A stretch of DNA of 64,000 nt, from contig NZ_CAUASN010000007.1 of the NCBI RefSeq assembly GCF_958431955.1, forward strand, positions 19,675 through 83,674, in the 5' to 3' direction. The notes under the pieces were generated by a model. It saw nothing but the letters and a program-made list of their open reading frames with translations, had not been told where the DNA came from and ran no database searches. Shown here piece by piece: positions 26,314-35,400 of the stretch (positions are counted from its first letter, which is position 1; each line of letters opens with the position of its first letter). Made by a program: the position numbers and the translations under genes. Source of the DNA: an uncultured Adlercreutzia sp. GTDB lineage: Bacteria > Actinomycetota > Coriobacteriia > Coriobacteriales > Eggerthellaceae.

Positions 26314-26345
26314 TTGCGCCAAATGTTGTATATGGCTAACATTTG
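26314..26345. promoter_or_regulatory. Promoter and palindromic operator between MATE and AraC genes
   Basis: An exact inverted repeat CAAATGTT (26320-26327) / AACATTTG (26338-26345) with a 10-base spacer sits in an AT-rich island. On the plus strand TTGCGC (26314-26319) and TAACAT (26337-26342), 17 bases apart, could be the araC-type gene's promoter, with the operator overlapping the spacer and the -10. Control of both divergent genes from this site is inferred. Confidence 0.6.
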
Positions 26346-26419
26346 ATCAAATTCCTAAGAAGGTACGGTCGATTGCCGAAACAAACCGAAGGATCGCTTG
26401 TCGTCGAAGGGAGGCTTCT

Positions 26420-27511
26420 GTGCTCGCCGATGTGCCCGCAGGGCTCCAGACGCTTTTCGCCCCGCAGATTCAGCAGTTGGGTATGGCGGAGCGTCCCGTC
26501 TCCTTCGGAGGGGCGGCCGTGTTGCCCGAGACGGTGGGCCGTGGGTTTCTCTGGGTGGCGCCTATTGGCACGGGCTGCTTGCTCAGCATGCACGACTTCG
26601 TGCTCGATCGGGAAGTGGAGTTGCACGAGTATCCCCTCGCGTCGTGGTGCTTGGGGACGATGACGAAGCCGGTGGCGGCAGTGGCTCCGGTGCCGGATGC
26701 CGCCCGCACGATGGTGGCTGATGGCGAGGGCGCGTTGTCGTTTCGCCAGCAGGCAGGGGAGGTGCGCTTTCCCCTGATGCCGGGTCGGCGGCACCGCTCC
26801 ACCACGCTGTGCTTTCTGCCCGAGTTCTTCGATTACGCCTCGGCGCTCACCGGCATCGATGCCGCAGCCATGAAGAGCGCCTTGGCCGATTCAGCGGCCG
26901 GTCCGCTGCCTGCCGGCGTCGCACGTGCGCTTTCCAGCCTGCGTCCGCCCGCGAGCGCTGAGGCGGCCGATCCGCTGCGCTACGGTGCCAAGGTGCTCGA
27001 GGCGCTCTCCCTGGTGGTGAGTGCGCGGGCGGGGGCAACAATCACTTGCGCGGCGGCGCCCGACCTTGGGCCTGCGCTTGACGTTGCCCGCGCATCAGCC
27101 GGTGCGCCGCCAGTGCTGGATGGATCCGCCGCGGCCGCCGAGTCGCTGGTCTTTCGTGCCGAGCGGATCATGGCCGATCGTTTGGCGGACTCGCTGACAG
27201 TGGAGGGCCTGGCCCGAGAGCTCTACGTGGGGAAGACAACGCTCGCTAACGCCTTTCGCACGGTGCGCGGATGCGGGGCGGCGGAACGGCTCGCGCAGCT
27301 GCGCATGGCGCGCGCCCGCGCGTTGCTGGCGGCGGGCGTGCCTGCAGGGGAATGCGCCTCGCGGGTCGGCTATCGCCACCAAAGCAGCTTCTGTGCCGCC
27401 TTCAAACGCGCCTGCGGCCTCACTCCCGCGGAATACGCCCACGACGCCCGCCGCTGCCTGTCGCCCGCTCGAGTGACTGCGCCCGAGCGGCGCTTCGACG
27501 CCGCGTTTTAG
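26420..27511 (+). CDS. AraC family transcriptional regulator
   Basis: This is a 363-residue protein. The C-terminal AraC/XylS DNA-binding region carries two helix-turn-helices (about residues 260-350: RLADSLTVEGLARELYVGKTT, then CASRVGYRHQSSFCAAFKRACGLTPAEY). The N-terminal 240 residues form an effector or oligomerisation domain that I do not recognise. The frame is open upstream through the operator region, but GAAGGGAGG stands 5 bases before the GTG at 26420, so that start is chosen. It lies between two MATE genes and probably regulates the divergent one. The last bases overlap the second MATE gene and repeat the yigZ 3' end. Confidence 0.82.
   Translation: MLADVPAGLQTLFAPQIQQLGMAERPVSFGGAAVLPETVGRGFLWVAPIGTGCLLSMHDFVLDREVELHEYPLASWCLGTMTKPVAAVAPVPDAARTMVADGEGALSFRQQAGEVRFPLMPGRRHRSTTLCFLPEFFDYASALTGIDAAAMKSALADSAAGPLPAGVARALSSLRPPASAEAADPLRYGAKVLEALSLVVSARAGATITCAAAPDLGPALDVARASAGAPPVLDGSAAAAESLVFRAERIMADRLADSLTVEGLARELYVGKTTLANAFRTVRGCGAAERLAQLRMARARALLAAGVPAGECASRVGYRHQSSFCAAFKRACGLTPAEYAHDARRCLSPARVTAPERRFDAAF
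27493..27510. repeat. 18-base direct repeat, copy 2 (3' end of the AraC gene)
   Basis: This is identical to 24791-24808, see that entry. Bases flanking the two copies do not match, so the identity is limited to these 18 bases. Confidence 0.75.
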
Positions 27512-28878
27512 ACATCCGCCCTGCGCATCCAGGCATCGGTGTGGATGCGCAGGCCGTTGGTGAGGGCGCGGCCGCCCATGAGGATGAAGTCGAAGGCGAG
27601 CCACAGAAGCGCACTGCGCACGGCGATGCTCTGGATGTGGGGCGCGATGCCCAAGGTGAACGCCAGCAGCACGGTAAGATAGACGGCGCTGACGAGCGCG
27701 CACGTGCGGGCGAGGTAGCGGAAGTCGCCCGCGCCGATGAGGATGCCGTCGGCGGCCCACATCCAGCTTTGCAGCGGAAGGGCCGCGCCGGTGATGACCA
27801 TGCCGAGGCAGGCGAGGTGCTGCACCTCCGCGTTGGGGCTGAAGAGCTGCGGGGCCGCAAAGCCCAAGATCGCGAACAGCAGGCCGGCGACGGTTCCCAC
27901 GCCAAGGCCGGCGCGCAGCGTGAGGCGCGTGAGACTGCGCGCCTTCGCCCATCGGGCCGCTCCCAGCTCGGCTCCCACGAGGGTCTGGCCCGCGATGGCC
28001 ACCGCGTCGAGCATGTTCGCCATGAAGTTCCACGAAGCGTTCACCACCTGGTAGCCCGCGAGCACCTCGGTGCCCATCGACGCGGCGGCCACCACCGTGC
28101 CGACGAGGCCGCAGCGCAGCGCCAGGGTGCGCGCGAACAGCGGCAGCCCGTCGCGGCCCGCGCCCGCAATGCCGGCCCAGCGGGGCGCAAGGCCCATCTG
28201 CTGCTGGCGCGCCCAGCGCACAATGGGCACCAGGAGGGCGAGCCCCATGAACCACTGGGCGATAAAGGTGGCGAAGCCGGATCCGCCCACGCCCCAGCCG
28301 AGCACGATAACGAACAGCACGTCCAAAACCGTGTTGAGCACGGCGCCGGCAACGGCCGCCGCCAGGGTGATGCCCACTTTCTGGAGCCCGCGGTACAGCC
28401 CGTTGGCGGCGTACACCAACAGCATTCCCGGCGCGCCCAGCACCACGGCCCGCGTGTAGGCCACCGCTTGGGAAAGGTCGTCGCCCCGGCCTCCGAGCAG
28501 CCAGCAGAGCGGCTCGGCTGCCGCGAACAGGCCCGCGGCGAGGACGGTGCCGATTGCGAGGGCCAGCCACAGGCCGTCGATGCCCGCCTGCAGCCCCTCG
28601 CGCCTACGGCCAGCTCCGAAGAGCCGTGCCACCTGGGAGGTGGTCGCGTACGCCAGGAAGACGCAGAGGCCCACGGCGGTCAGGATGATGGTCGAGCCGA
28701 GGGCGAGCCCGGCAAGGGCGCTCTCTCCCACATGGCCGACGATGGCGGTGTCGATGAGGATAAAGGCCGGCTCGGCGATCAGCTGCCCGAACGTCGGCAC
28801 CGCAAGCGCCAGAAGGGCTCCTGCGGTTTTCGCGGTGCCGGGGGCGCGGCGGGTGTTGTCCGGGGAAGATTGCTTCAT
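27508..28878 (-). CDS. MATE family efflux transporter (DinF-like)
   Basis: This 456-residue membrane protein has about 12 hydrophobic segments. The opening LLALAVPTFGQLIAEPAFILIDTAIVGHVG, followed by LAGLALGSTI, is characteristic of the DinF branch of MATE exporters. It differs clearly in sequence from the MATE protein at 24806, so the two are not a recent duplication. An extended -10 (28885-28893) lies only 6 bases before the ATG, with no ribosome site between, suggesting a leaderless message. The 3' end overlaps the AraC gene by 4 bases. Confidence 0.88.
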   Translation of the reverse strand: MKQSSPDNTRRAPGTAKTAGALLALAVPTFGQLIAEPAFILIDTAIVGHVGESALAGLALGSTIILTAVGLCVFLAYATTSQVARLFGAGRRREGLQAGIDGLWLALAIGTVLAAGLFAAAEPLCWLLGGRGDDLSQAVAYTRAVVLGAPGMLLVYAANGLYRGLQKVGITLAAAVAGAVLNTVLDVLFVIVLGWGVGGSGFATFIAQWFMGLALLVPIVRWARQQQMGLAPRWAGIAGAGRDGLPLFARTLALRCGLVGTVVAAASMGTEVLAGYQVVNASWNFMANMLDAVAIAGQTLVGAELGAARWAKARSLTRLTLRAGLGVGTVAGLLFAILGFAAPQLFSPNAEVQHLACLGMVITGAALPLQSWMWAADGILIGAGDFRYLARTCALVSAVYLTVLLAFTLGIAPHIQSIAVRSALLWLAFDFILMGGRALTNGLRIHTDAWMRRADV

Positions 28879-28884
28879 GGGCCG

Positions 28885-28893
28885 AGTATAACA
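28885..28893 (-). promoter_or_regulatory. Extended -10 for a leaderless DinF-like MATE transcript
   Basis: On the minus strand TGTTATACT is followed by six bases (CGGCCC) and the ATG. The expected transcription start would fall at or next to the start codon, and there is no Shine-Dalgarno sequence. The -35 region (about 28908-28914) is poor, which fits a TG-extended -10 promoter. Confidence 0.6.
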
Positions 28894-28975
28894 GTATTCA
28901 GGGGAGGCTCTTGCGTTGCCCGGCGCGCTGCGGGAGAGCGTGACGAGGATGCGGGGAGTGTGCTACAATGCTTTC

Positions 28976-29078
28976 TGCCTAAAGAAGGGCGCCCCGAACG
29001 GAACGCCCTTCGGCGAGGGTGCCTAGTCCTCGTCGTTGTGATTGGAGTTCCCGCCATTATTTGGCGGGTTCTCTTTTT
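28976..29078 (+). ncRNA. Candidate antisense RNA antitoxin, about 100 nt
   Basis: The start is predicted from TACAAT (28964-28969), with a weak TGACGA (28941-28946) 17 bases upstream. It ends at a strong intrinsic terminator, stem CCCGCC/GGCGGG (29050-29068) followed by TTCTCTTTTT. The RNA would be complementary to the last 18-19 codons and 3' untranslated region of the toxin-like gene at 29023-29151. It also contains a GAAGGGCG/CGCCCTTC hairpin (28984-29011), which on the other strand can end the toxin message. This is the layout of txpA/ratA-type systems. Transcription itself is inferred. Confidence 0.6.
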
Positions 29079-29151
29079 GTAGCGCCAAAAGGGCTACAAT
29101 GAAAGTGGCAGCCCCAATCACGACTTGGGCTAAGGCCAGCGCTTCGCTCAT
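29023..29151 (-). CDS. Putative holin-like type I toxin, 42 residues
   Basis: A short protein, MSEALALAQVVIGAATFIVALLAL in its first part (residues 1-24), has one predicted membrane helix (about 8-24) and a polar Asn/Asp-rich tail. It resembles the Hol-Tox/TxpA-BsrG group of small membrane toxins, which open with M-S/T-x-x-E-A-L and then a hydrophobic stretch. AGAGGGGGTG lies 7 bases before the ATG. Another ATG two codons upstream is less well spaced. AGCATA at 29175-29180 gives a minus-strand TATGCT -10. An opposing RNA gene overlaps its 3' end. It might be degenerate or not expressed, but its composition and context fit well. Confidence 0.62.
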   Translation of the reverse strand: MSEALALAQVVIGAATFIVALLALQKENPPNNGGNSNHNDED

Positions 29152-29265
29152 CTGCATCACCCCCTCTCGTAGCTAGCATAGTGTGGGGGTGCGTGCAGTG
29201 GGCTGAGTGCTCCCTGCGTGGGATAGTATACCATACAAATGTTCGTAGATTGGTGAGAATTCGAT

Positions 29266-29691
29266 ATGTACGGATTGAAGACCGAGAGCAGCTTCGACGC
29301 CTCTCATTTCCTGACCGATTACCATGGCAAGTGCGAGAACCTGCACGGGCACCGCTGGCGCGTGGTGGCCTATCTGGAGGTGGAGCGCCTGCAGACCGAG
29401 GGCACCTGCAAGGACATGGTGGTGGACTTCGGCGACTTCAAGGCCGCCGTGCGCGCGCTGACCGACCGGCTCGACCACCACTTCATCATCGAGGAGGGCT
29501 CCCTTGCCCCCGATACCCTCGCCTGCCTGGAGCGCGAGGGTTTCGCGCTGTTCACCGTGCCCTTCCGCACCACGGCCGAGAATCTCGCGAAGTGGTTCTT
29601 CGACGAGCTGGCCGCCCAGGGCCTGCCCGTGTCGCAGGTGGACGTGTACGAGACGCCGAACAACTGCGCCTACTACCGGGAGCAGCGCTAG
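29266..29691 (+). CDS. queD: 6-carboxy-5,6,7,8-tetrahydropterin synthase
   Basis: QueD converts 7,8-dihydroneopterin triphosphate to 6-carboxytetrahydropterin, an early step to preQ0 and queuosine. The 141-residue protein has the zinc ligands in SFDASHFL and NLHGHRW, a cysteine in HGKCENLHGH as the likely catalytic residue, and LDHHF downstream. GGTGAG precedes the ATG. It heads a tight four-gene operon queD-queE-queC-queF. I looked for a preQ1 riboswitch in the leader and saw none. Confidence 0.94.
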   Translation: MYGLKTESSFDASHFLTDYHGKCENLHGHRWRVVAYLEVERLQTEGTCKDMVVDFGDFKAAVRALTDRLDHHFIIEEGSLAPDTLACLEREGFALFTVPFRTTAENLAKWFFDELAAQGLPVSQVDVYETPNNCAYYREQR

Positions 29692-29694
29692 GCC

Positions 29695-30480
29695 ATGGTA
29701 CCCGAGGAAGAGAACGACGGCCTGCTGGATGCCGAGCGGCACCAGGCGCGGCATACCATCGCGGCCCGGGCGCAGCTGTTCCCCGTGGCCGAGAAGTTCG
29801 TGAGCTTGAACGGGGAGGGACTCGCCGCCGGGCGCCCTGCGGCCTTCATCCGGTTCGCGGGCTGCAACATGTGGTGCACCTACTGCGACACGCGCTGGGC
29901 GAACCACCCGCTGGTGGAGGTGGAGGGCTGGAGCGTGCCGAACCTCGTGGAATGGGTGGCCGAGACGGGCGTGTCGTGCGTGACGCTTACCGGCGGCGAG
30001 CCGCTTCTGCAGCCCTACCTGCCCGATCTGGTGCAGGCGCTGCTGGCGGTGAGCGACCCGCGTCCCCTGCGCGTGGAAATCGAGACCAACGGCTCGCGCG
30101 ACGTGGCCCCCATGGCGCACCTGCGCGAGGTCGCCGCCGAGGCGGGGCTGCCCGGCAGCCTGCACTTCACGGTAGATTGGAAGACCCCCGGCGCCGGCGA
30201 GGCCGTCTCGGCGGCCATGATGCGCGAGAACTACGATTTGCTGGACATGCGCGACGCGGTGAAGTTCGTCGTGGCCAGCACAGACGACCTGGCCTTCATG
30301 GAAGCGCGGGCCGACGAGGCGGGGCTGTGGGACCGCTGCCAGGTGCTCGTGAGCCCCGTGTGGGGCGCCATCGAGCCGGCCGAGATCGCAGCCTACCTCA
30401 TCGAGCACGGCCTCGACCGCGCCCGCTTGCAGCTGCAGCTGCACAAGATCCTCTGGCCGAACGAGACGAAAGGCGTGTGA
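29695..30480 (+). CDS. queE: 7-carboxy-7-deazaguanine synthase
   Basis: This is a 261-residue radical SAM enzyme that contracts 6-carboxytetrahydropterin to 7-carboxy-7-deazaguanine. The cluster motif C-N-M-W-C-T-Y-C (C-x3-C-x2-C) follows FAGCN. The N-terminal FVSLNGEGLAAGRPAAFIRF is typical. TGGEPLLQPYLPDL is the GGE-type SAM-binding motif. It begins 3 bases after queD, with no good ribosome site of its own, and its TGA overlaps the queC ATG by one base. Translational coupling in the operon is likely. Confidence 0.95.
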   Translation: MVPEEENDGLLDAERHQARHTIAARAQLFPVAEKFVSLNGEGLAAGRPAAFIRFAGCNMWCTYCDTRWANHPLVEVEGWSVPNLVEWVAETGVSCVTLTGGEPLLQPYLPDLVQALLAVSDPRPLRVEIETNGSRDVAPMAHLREVAAEAGLPGSLHFTVDWKTPGAGEAVSAAMMRENYDLLDMRDAVKFVVASTDDLAFMEARADEAGLWDRCQVLVSPVWGAIEPAEIAAYLIEHGLDRARLQLQLHKILWPNETKGV

Positions 30481-31193
30481 TGGCTGGCAATCGAAAGGCG
30501 CTCGTGCTGTGCTCGGGTGGGGTGGACTCCACGACGCTTCTGGCCCGGGCCGTGGCGAAATACGGCGCCGAGAACGTGTACGCGCTCTCCATCAGCTACG
30601 GGCAGAAACACGCACGCGAGATAGAGGCGGCCCGGGCCGTGGCGGCCCACTACGGCGTGCAGCAGCGCTCCCTCGATCTGGGCGCCATCTTCGCCGACAG
30701 CTCCTGCTCGCTTTTGTCCCATTCCGATGCGGCGCTGCCGACAGGCACCTATGCCGAGCAGCAGGCCGAAGGCGGGGAAGGCGAGCCGGTGAGCACCTAC
30801 GTGCCCTTCCGCAACGGGCTCTTCCTGTCATCGGCGGCCTCCATGGCGCTCTCGCTCGGCTGCGAGGCGGTGTGCTACGGCGCCCACCACGATGACGTGG
30901 CCGGCAATGCCTATCCGGATTGCTCGGTGGAATTCGTGGAAGCCATGAACCGCGCCATCGTGGAGGGCACGGGCGGCGAGCTGCGGCTGGAGGCGCCCTT
31001 CGTGCGCCTGACCAAGGCCGACATCGTGCGCGAGGGGTTGGCCCTCGGCGTTCCCTATGAGCTCACCTGGTCGTGCTACGAGGGTGGTGAGGCGCCCTGC
31101 GGCGTATGCGCCACCTGTTTGGATCGCGCCGCCGCCTTCGCCGCCAACGGCGTGGAGGACCCGGCGCTGGCAACCGGCATTACGAGAGGATAG
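30480..31193 (+). CDS. queC: 7-cyano-7-deazaguanine synthase
   Basis: QueC makes preQ0 from 7-carboxy-7-deazaguanine, ammonia and ATP. The 237-residue protein has the PP-loop SGGVDSTTLL at the N-terminus, the family's YVPFRNGLFLSSAAS, and four cysteines near the end (SCYEGGEAPCGVCATC) that bind zinc. The start ATG shares its A with the queE stop codon. Length is typical. Confidence 0.96.
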   Translation: MAGNRKALVLCSGGVDSTTLLARAVAKYGAENVYALSISYGQKHAREIEAARAVAAHYGVQQRSLDLGAIFADSSCSLLSHSDAALPTGTYAEQQAEGGEGEPVSTYVPFRNGLFLSSAASMALSLGCEAVCYGAHHDDVAGNAYPDCSVEFVEAMNRAIVEGTGGELRLEAPFVRLTKADIVREGLALGVPYELTWSCYEGGEAPCGVCATCLDRAAAFAANGVEDPALATGITRG

Positions 31194-31196
31194 CCT

Positions 31197-32120
31197 ATGA
31201 AACCGATGGAAATGGCCGAGGTGCTCTTCGGCGGCGAGGATGATGTCGAAGGTGCCGAGGAGACGGCGCCCGAGGGCTCGGTGGACTCATCGGCGTTCGC
31301 GGCCATCGCGGCGCACTTGGAGCGCGGCGAGGCCCCGGCGAAGAAGAAGGCCGCTCCCGCGAAGCCGAAGCTCGGCGAGCCCATGGATTTGGCCGCGGCC
31401 CGCGAGGAGGGCCTGCGCACGGCCACAGCACCCCAGCACTACGTGGACGCGGTGAAGCGCCAGAAGATCGCCGAGGGCACGGCGAAGAAGGCCAAGGCAT
31501 CGGCCGCGGCCGCCGACATCCCGGCGAAGGGCGCCAAGGCGTCGGCCCCCGCTCCGAAGGCGGCGAAGGCCCCGGCGAAGAAGAAGGCCGCCGCGTCCAA
31601 GACGCCCCGCACCGCTGCTTCTGGGCGCGACGAGGACGAGACGCGCGCCGGCGGCGTGACGCACCTGGGCAGCCAGGGCACGCAGTACCCCACCGACTAC
31701 GACCCCACCGTGCTCGAGACCTTCGAGAACAAGCACCCGGACAACGACTACTTCGTGAAGTTCAACTGCCCGGAGTTCACGAGCCTGTGCCCCATCACCG
31801 GCCAGCCCGACTTCGCCACTATCTACATCTCCTACGTGCCCGGCGAGCGCATGGTGGAGTCCAAGAGCCTGAAGCTGTACCTGTTCAGCTTCCGCAACCA
31901 CGGCGATTTCCACGAGGATTGCATGAACATCATCATGAAGGACCTCATCGACCTCATGGATCCGAAGTACATCGAGGTGTGGGGCAAGTTCACCCCGCGC
32001 GGCGGCATCTCCATCGATCCGTACTGCAACTACGGTCGTCCCGGCACGCCGTGGGAGAAAGTGGCCTGGCAGCGCCTGACCCAGCACGACATGTACCCCG
32101 AGAAAGTGGACAACCGTTAG
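31197..32120 (+). CDS. queF: NADPH-dependent preQ0 reductase with histone H1-like N-terminal extension
   Basis: The last roughly 145 residues are a short-type QueF domain, which reduces the nitrile of preQ0 to preQ1. The catalytic Cys is in [12 protein letters not shown], the NADPH motif is [21 protein letters not shown], and WGKFTPRGG and NYGRPGTPW follow. The first roughly 150 residues are absent from ordinary QueF. They comprise an acidic start ([16 protein letters not shown]), a possibly folded piece ([20 protein letters not shown]), and Ala/Lys/Pro-rich repeats such as APAKKKAA and [13 protein letters not shown], like histone H1 tails. GAGAGGAT precedes the ATG 3 bases after queC. Later internal starts cannot be excluded, though the frame and codon use are continuous. 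Confidence 0.93.
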   Translation: MKPMEMAEVLFGGEDDVEGAEETAPEGSVDSSAFAAIAAHLERGEAPAKKKAAPAKPKLGEPMDLAAAREEGLRTATAPQHYVDAVKRQKIAEGTAKKAKASAAAADIPAKGAKASAPAPKAAKAPAKKKAAASKTPRTAASGRDEDETRAGGVTHLGSQGTQYPTDYDPTVLETFENKHPDNDYFVKFNCPEFTSLCPITGQPDFATIYISYVPGERMVESKSLKLYLFSFRNHGDFHEDCMNIIMKDLIDLMDPKYIEVWGKFTPRGGISIDPYCNYGRPGTPWEKVAWQRLTQHDMYPEKVDNR

Positions 32121-32461
32121 ATGGACACGCTTCCAGCCCAGCTGCAGCCGAACGCTGCCGGGCCCAGCCAAAAACGGCCCCAATGTATGGGTATGCTGCG
32201 GTGAACAAAAATAGTCCAAGCACCTGATCTGGGGTTATGCGAAACGCGCATTCGCTGGAAGGCAAGCAATCCATACATTGGGGCCGTTTTTGGCTTCAAC
32301 GGCCCCAAAGTCCCTTCTGGCGGCGTGCCCGCCGCACCGTCGTCGCTTCCCGTGTTCTGTGGATTGTAACGAGCGCGCCTGTGGCGGTGACAGGCGGGGT
32401 GCTTTGTGCGAAAATGGACGGCAAGACACAAGAGTTTGAGCATGTTAGGTAGCCTGTCACC
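32121..32461. other. Region between queF and recJ-recQ
   Basis: Besides the hairpin repeat at 32166-32295, the rest (32296-32461) contains a GGGGCCGTT/AACGGCCCC alternative stem at 32279-32307 that shares bases with the right arm. It also has an AT-rich stretch before the recJ start, with no clear gene. No typical terminator with a T-run follows queF. Confidence 0.4.
32166..32295. repeat. Long hairpin element, copy 2 of a dispersed family
   Basis: A perfect 25-base inverted repeat pairs 32166-32190 (AGCCAAAAACGGCCCC onward) with 32271-32295, loop 80 bases. The loop contains TAGTCCAAGCACCTGATCTGG followed by GGTTATGC, matching the conserved core of the copies at 18627, 45977 and 47725. The same arm type, less well paired and in inside-out order, recurs at 58549-58655. 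It lies 45 bases after queF. Confidence 0.88.
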
Positions 32462-35400
32462 ATGACCGCCCAGTTCAGCATCAGGGAAGCCGACCCCGCC
32501 GTCGTGGCACGTCTCCAGCACGACCTGGGGCTGCCCCGCTTCATCGCCGCCACGCTCGTCGGCCGCGGCATCACCACGGTGCGCGCCGCCAAGCGCTTCC
32601 TCTCGCCGTCGCTCGACCGCGACTGGGCGAATCCCTACGACATCCCCGGCCTCGCCGAGGTGGCCGACGGCCTCATCGCCGCCATCAAGGCGAAGAAGCG
32701 CATCGTCGTGTTCGGCGACTTCGACCTGGACGGCATCTCGGCCACCACGGTGCTCACCCGGGGTTTGCGCGCGCTCGGCGCGTGCGCCTTCCCCTTCATC
32801 CCGCGGCGCTTCGAGGAGGGCTACGGCATCACCGCGGCCGCCTTCGAGCGGGCCCGCGAGCTTTCCCCCGACGTGATCGTCACCGTGGATTGCGGCATCG
32901 CCTGCAAGCACGAGGTGGCCGAGATCGTGAAGACGGGTATCGAGGTGTACATCACCGACCACCACGAGGCGGCCGACCTGGTGCCCGAGGACGTGTGCGT
33001 GGCCGACCCGAAGATGCACCCCGGATGCCCGAGCGCCATCCTGGCCGGCGTGGGCGTGGCCTTAAAGCTCGTGCAGATGATGGGCTCGCGCCTGGGGTTC
33101 CCGCATCTGTGGCGCAGCTACACCGACTTCGCCACGCTGGGCACCGTGGCCGATCTCATGCCCATGCGCGACGAGAACCGGGCGCTCGTGGCCGACGGGC
33201 TCTCCCGTATGAACGAGAACCCGCGCCCCTGCATCGCGGCGCTTCTGGCCACCACCGGCCAGGCCGGCAAGCCCATGAGCGCCACGAACCTGTCGTTCTC
33301 GCTCATCCCGCGGCTGAACGCCGCCGGGCGCATGGGCAATGCCGATCTGGCGCTCGATCTGCTCATGTGCGACAACTACGCCGAGTGCTGCACCATGGCC
33401 GAGGCGCTCGAGGACGTGAACAACCAGCGCCGCGCCATCGAGGCTGAGCTGTCGGACATCGCCCGCGCCCAGGCCGGCGAGATCTACCACGGCCAGCGGG
33501 CGCTCGTGGTAGCCGGCGAGGGTTGGCACGAGGGCGTGAAGGGCATCGTGGCCTCGCGGCTCGTGAACACCTACGGCGTGCCGTCGCTTTTGTTCACGGT
33601 GGACGGCGACGAGGCCCGCGGCAGCGGCCGGTCCGTGGGCAACGTGAACCTGTTCGAGGCGGTGGAGTCGCTCTCGCACCTCACCACCCGCTTCGGGGGC
33701 CACGGGGCGGCGGTGGGCGTGACCATCCCCACGAAGAATCTGAAGAAGTTCGCCGAGGGCTTGGACTCCTACATGCAGAAGCTTCCCGAGGCGGCCTTCC
33801 ATCCCATGACCTGCGTGGACGCGGCGGTGGACCTCTCCGAGCTGACCCTTGATACCGTGGCGCTCGTGGATCGGCTCGCTCCCTTCGGCCAGGAGAACCC
33901 CCAGCCGGTGTACTTGGCCCGTAACGTCACCCTCGTGAACACGCGCGCCGTGGGCCAGGGCAAGGACCACTTCGCCTGCACGCTCACCAACGGGCGCGCC
34001 TCGGTGGCGGGCATCATGTTCCACTGCCCGGCCATCGACGCCCTGCTCGTGAACGACGCGGTGGTGGACGCCGCCTTCACGGTGCAGATAGACGAGTGGC
34101 GCGGCCGCCATTCGGTGAAGGCGATGCTGGAGGCGGTGGCCCCGGCGCGCACCTGCTGCGCCCTGGAGGCCTGCCTCGATCCCGACGCGCTCGCCTTCTT
34201 CGCCGACAAGTTCGCCGAGTCCGACGAGGACCTGCTCGCCGCCGAGGTCGCCGACGAGGACGCGCCCGCGGGCGAGCCCGGCTTGGCCGAGCGCCGCCGG
34301 AAGTGGGAGGGGGTGGCCGCCCGCGATCCGAAGGGCCTCGAGGCCGCCGTCATCGAGGCCATCATCGGGAAGGCCTCGCTGCACCCGGCCCAGCGCCAGA
34401 TCTTGGACGCGCTCGCGGCCGACCGCTCCACCTTCGCCGTCATGGCCACCGGCCGCGGCAAGTCGCTGTGCTTCCAGGTGCACGCCGCCGTGCGCGCCCT
34501 CATGTCCCACGACGCGAGCCTGTTCATCTACCCGCTGCGCGCGCTCATCGCCGACCAGGTGTTCCACCTGCGCGCGAGCCTCGAGCGCTTCGGGGTGGCC
34601 AGCGCCGTCATCACCGGCGAGTCCACGCCCGAGGAGCGCGCCCGGGTGTACGCGGGCCTGGCCGACGGCACCATCGACATCGTGCTCACCACGCCGGAGT
34701 ACCTCATGTTCCACACCGACGAGCTGGCCGCCTCCGGGCGCATCAAGTTCGTGGTGGTGGACGAGGCGCACCACATCGGCCAGGCCAAGGCCGGCCAGCG
34801 CGTGGCCTACACCCAGCTCGGCCATGCGCTTGCGCGCCTTGGCGCGCCTACGGTGCTCGCGGTGACGGCCACGGCCAACGACGACATCGCCGATGATATC
34901 GATGCGGTGCTTCCCGTGCGCGAGTCGGTCATCGACGAGACGGCCCGCGAGAACCTGTTCGTGGACGACCAGCGCAACATCTCGCACCGCGACGACTATC
35001 TGGCGAGCCTCGTGGCCACCGGCGAGAAGACCGTCGTCTATGTGAACTCCCGCGAGCATTCGGTGGCCCTCGCGCGCCTGTTGCGCCGCCGCGTGCCCCA
35101 GCTCGCTTGCCTTATCGGCTTCTACAACGCCGGGCTCTCCCGCGCCGAGCGCAAGCGTGTGGAAGAGCTGTTCCGCAACGACGACTTGAAGGTGCTCGTG
35201 GCCACCTCGGCCTTTGGGGAAGGGGTGGACATTCCCAACATCCGGCACGTGGTGCTGTATCATCTGCCCTTCAGCGATGTGGAGTTCAACCAGATGAGCG
35301 GCCGGGCCGGGCGCGACGGCAAGCCGGCGTGGGTGCATCTGCTCTACGGGCGGGGGGATGCGGCCCTAAACGAGCGCATCCTGGCCGAGGCCACGCCCGA

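Noticed and set aside
29152..29265. preQ1 riboswitch upstream of queD
   Set aside because: Looked for the compact pseudoknot pattern of preQ1-I and a preQ1-II-like fold; nothing matched.
29181..31193. Single 670-residue rightward protein covering queD to queC
   Set aside because: Only the last 237 residues (QueC) are real; the earlier part is the wrong frame of queD and queE.
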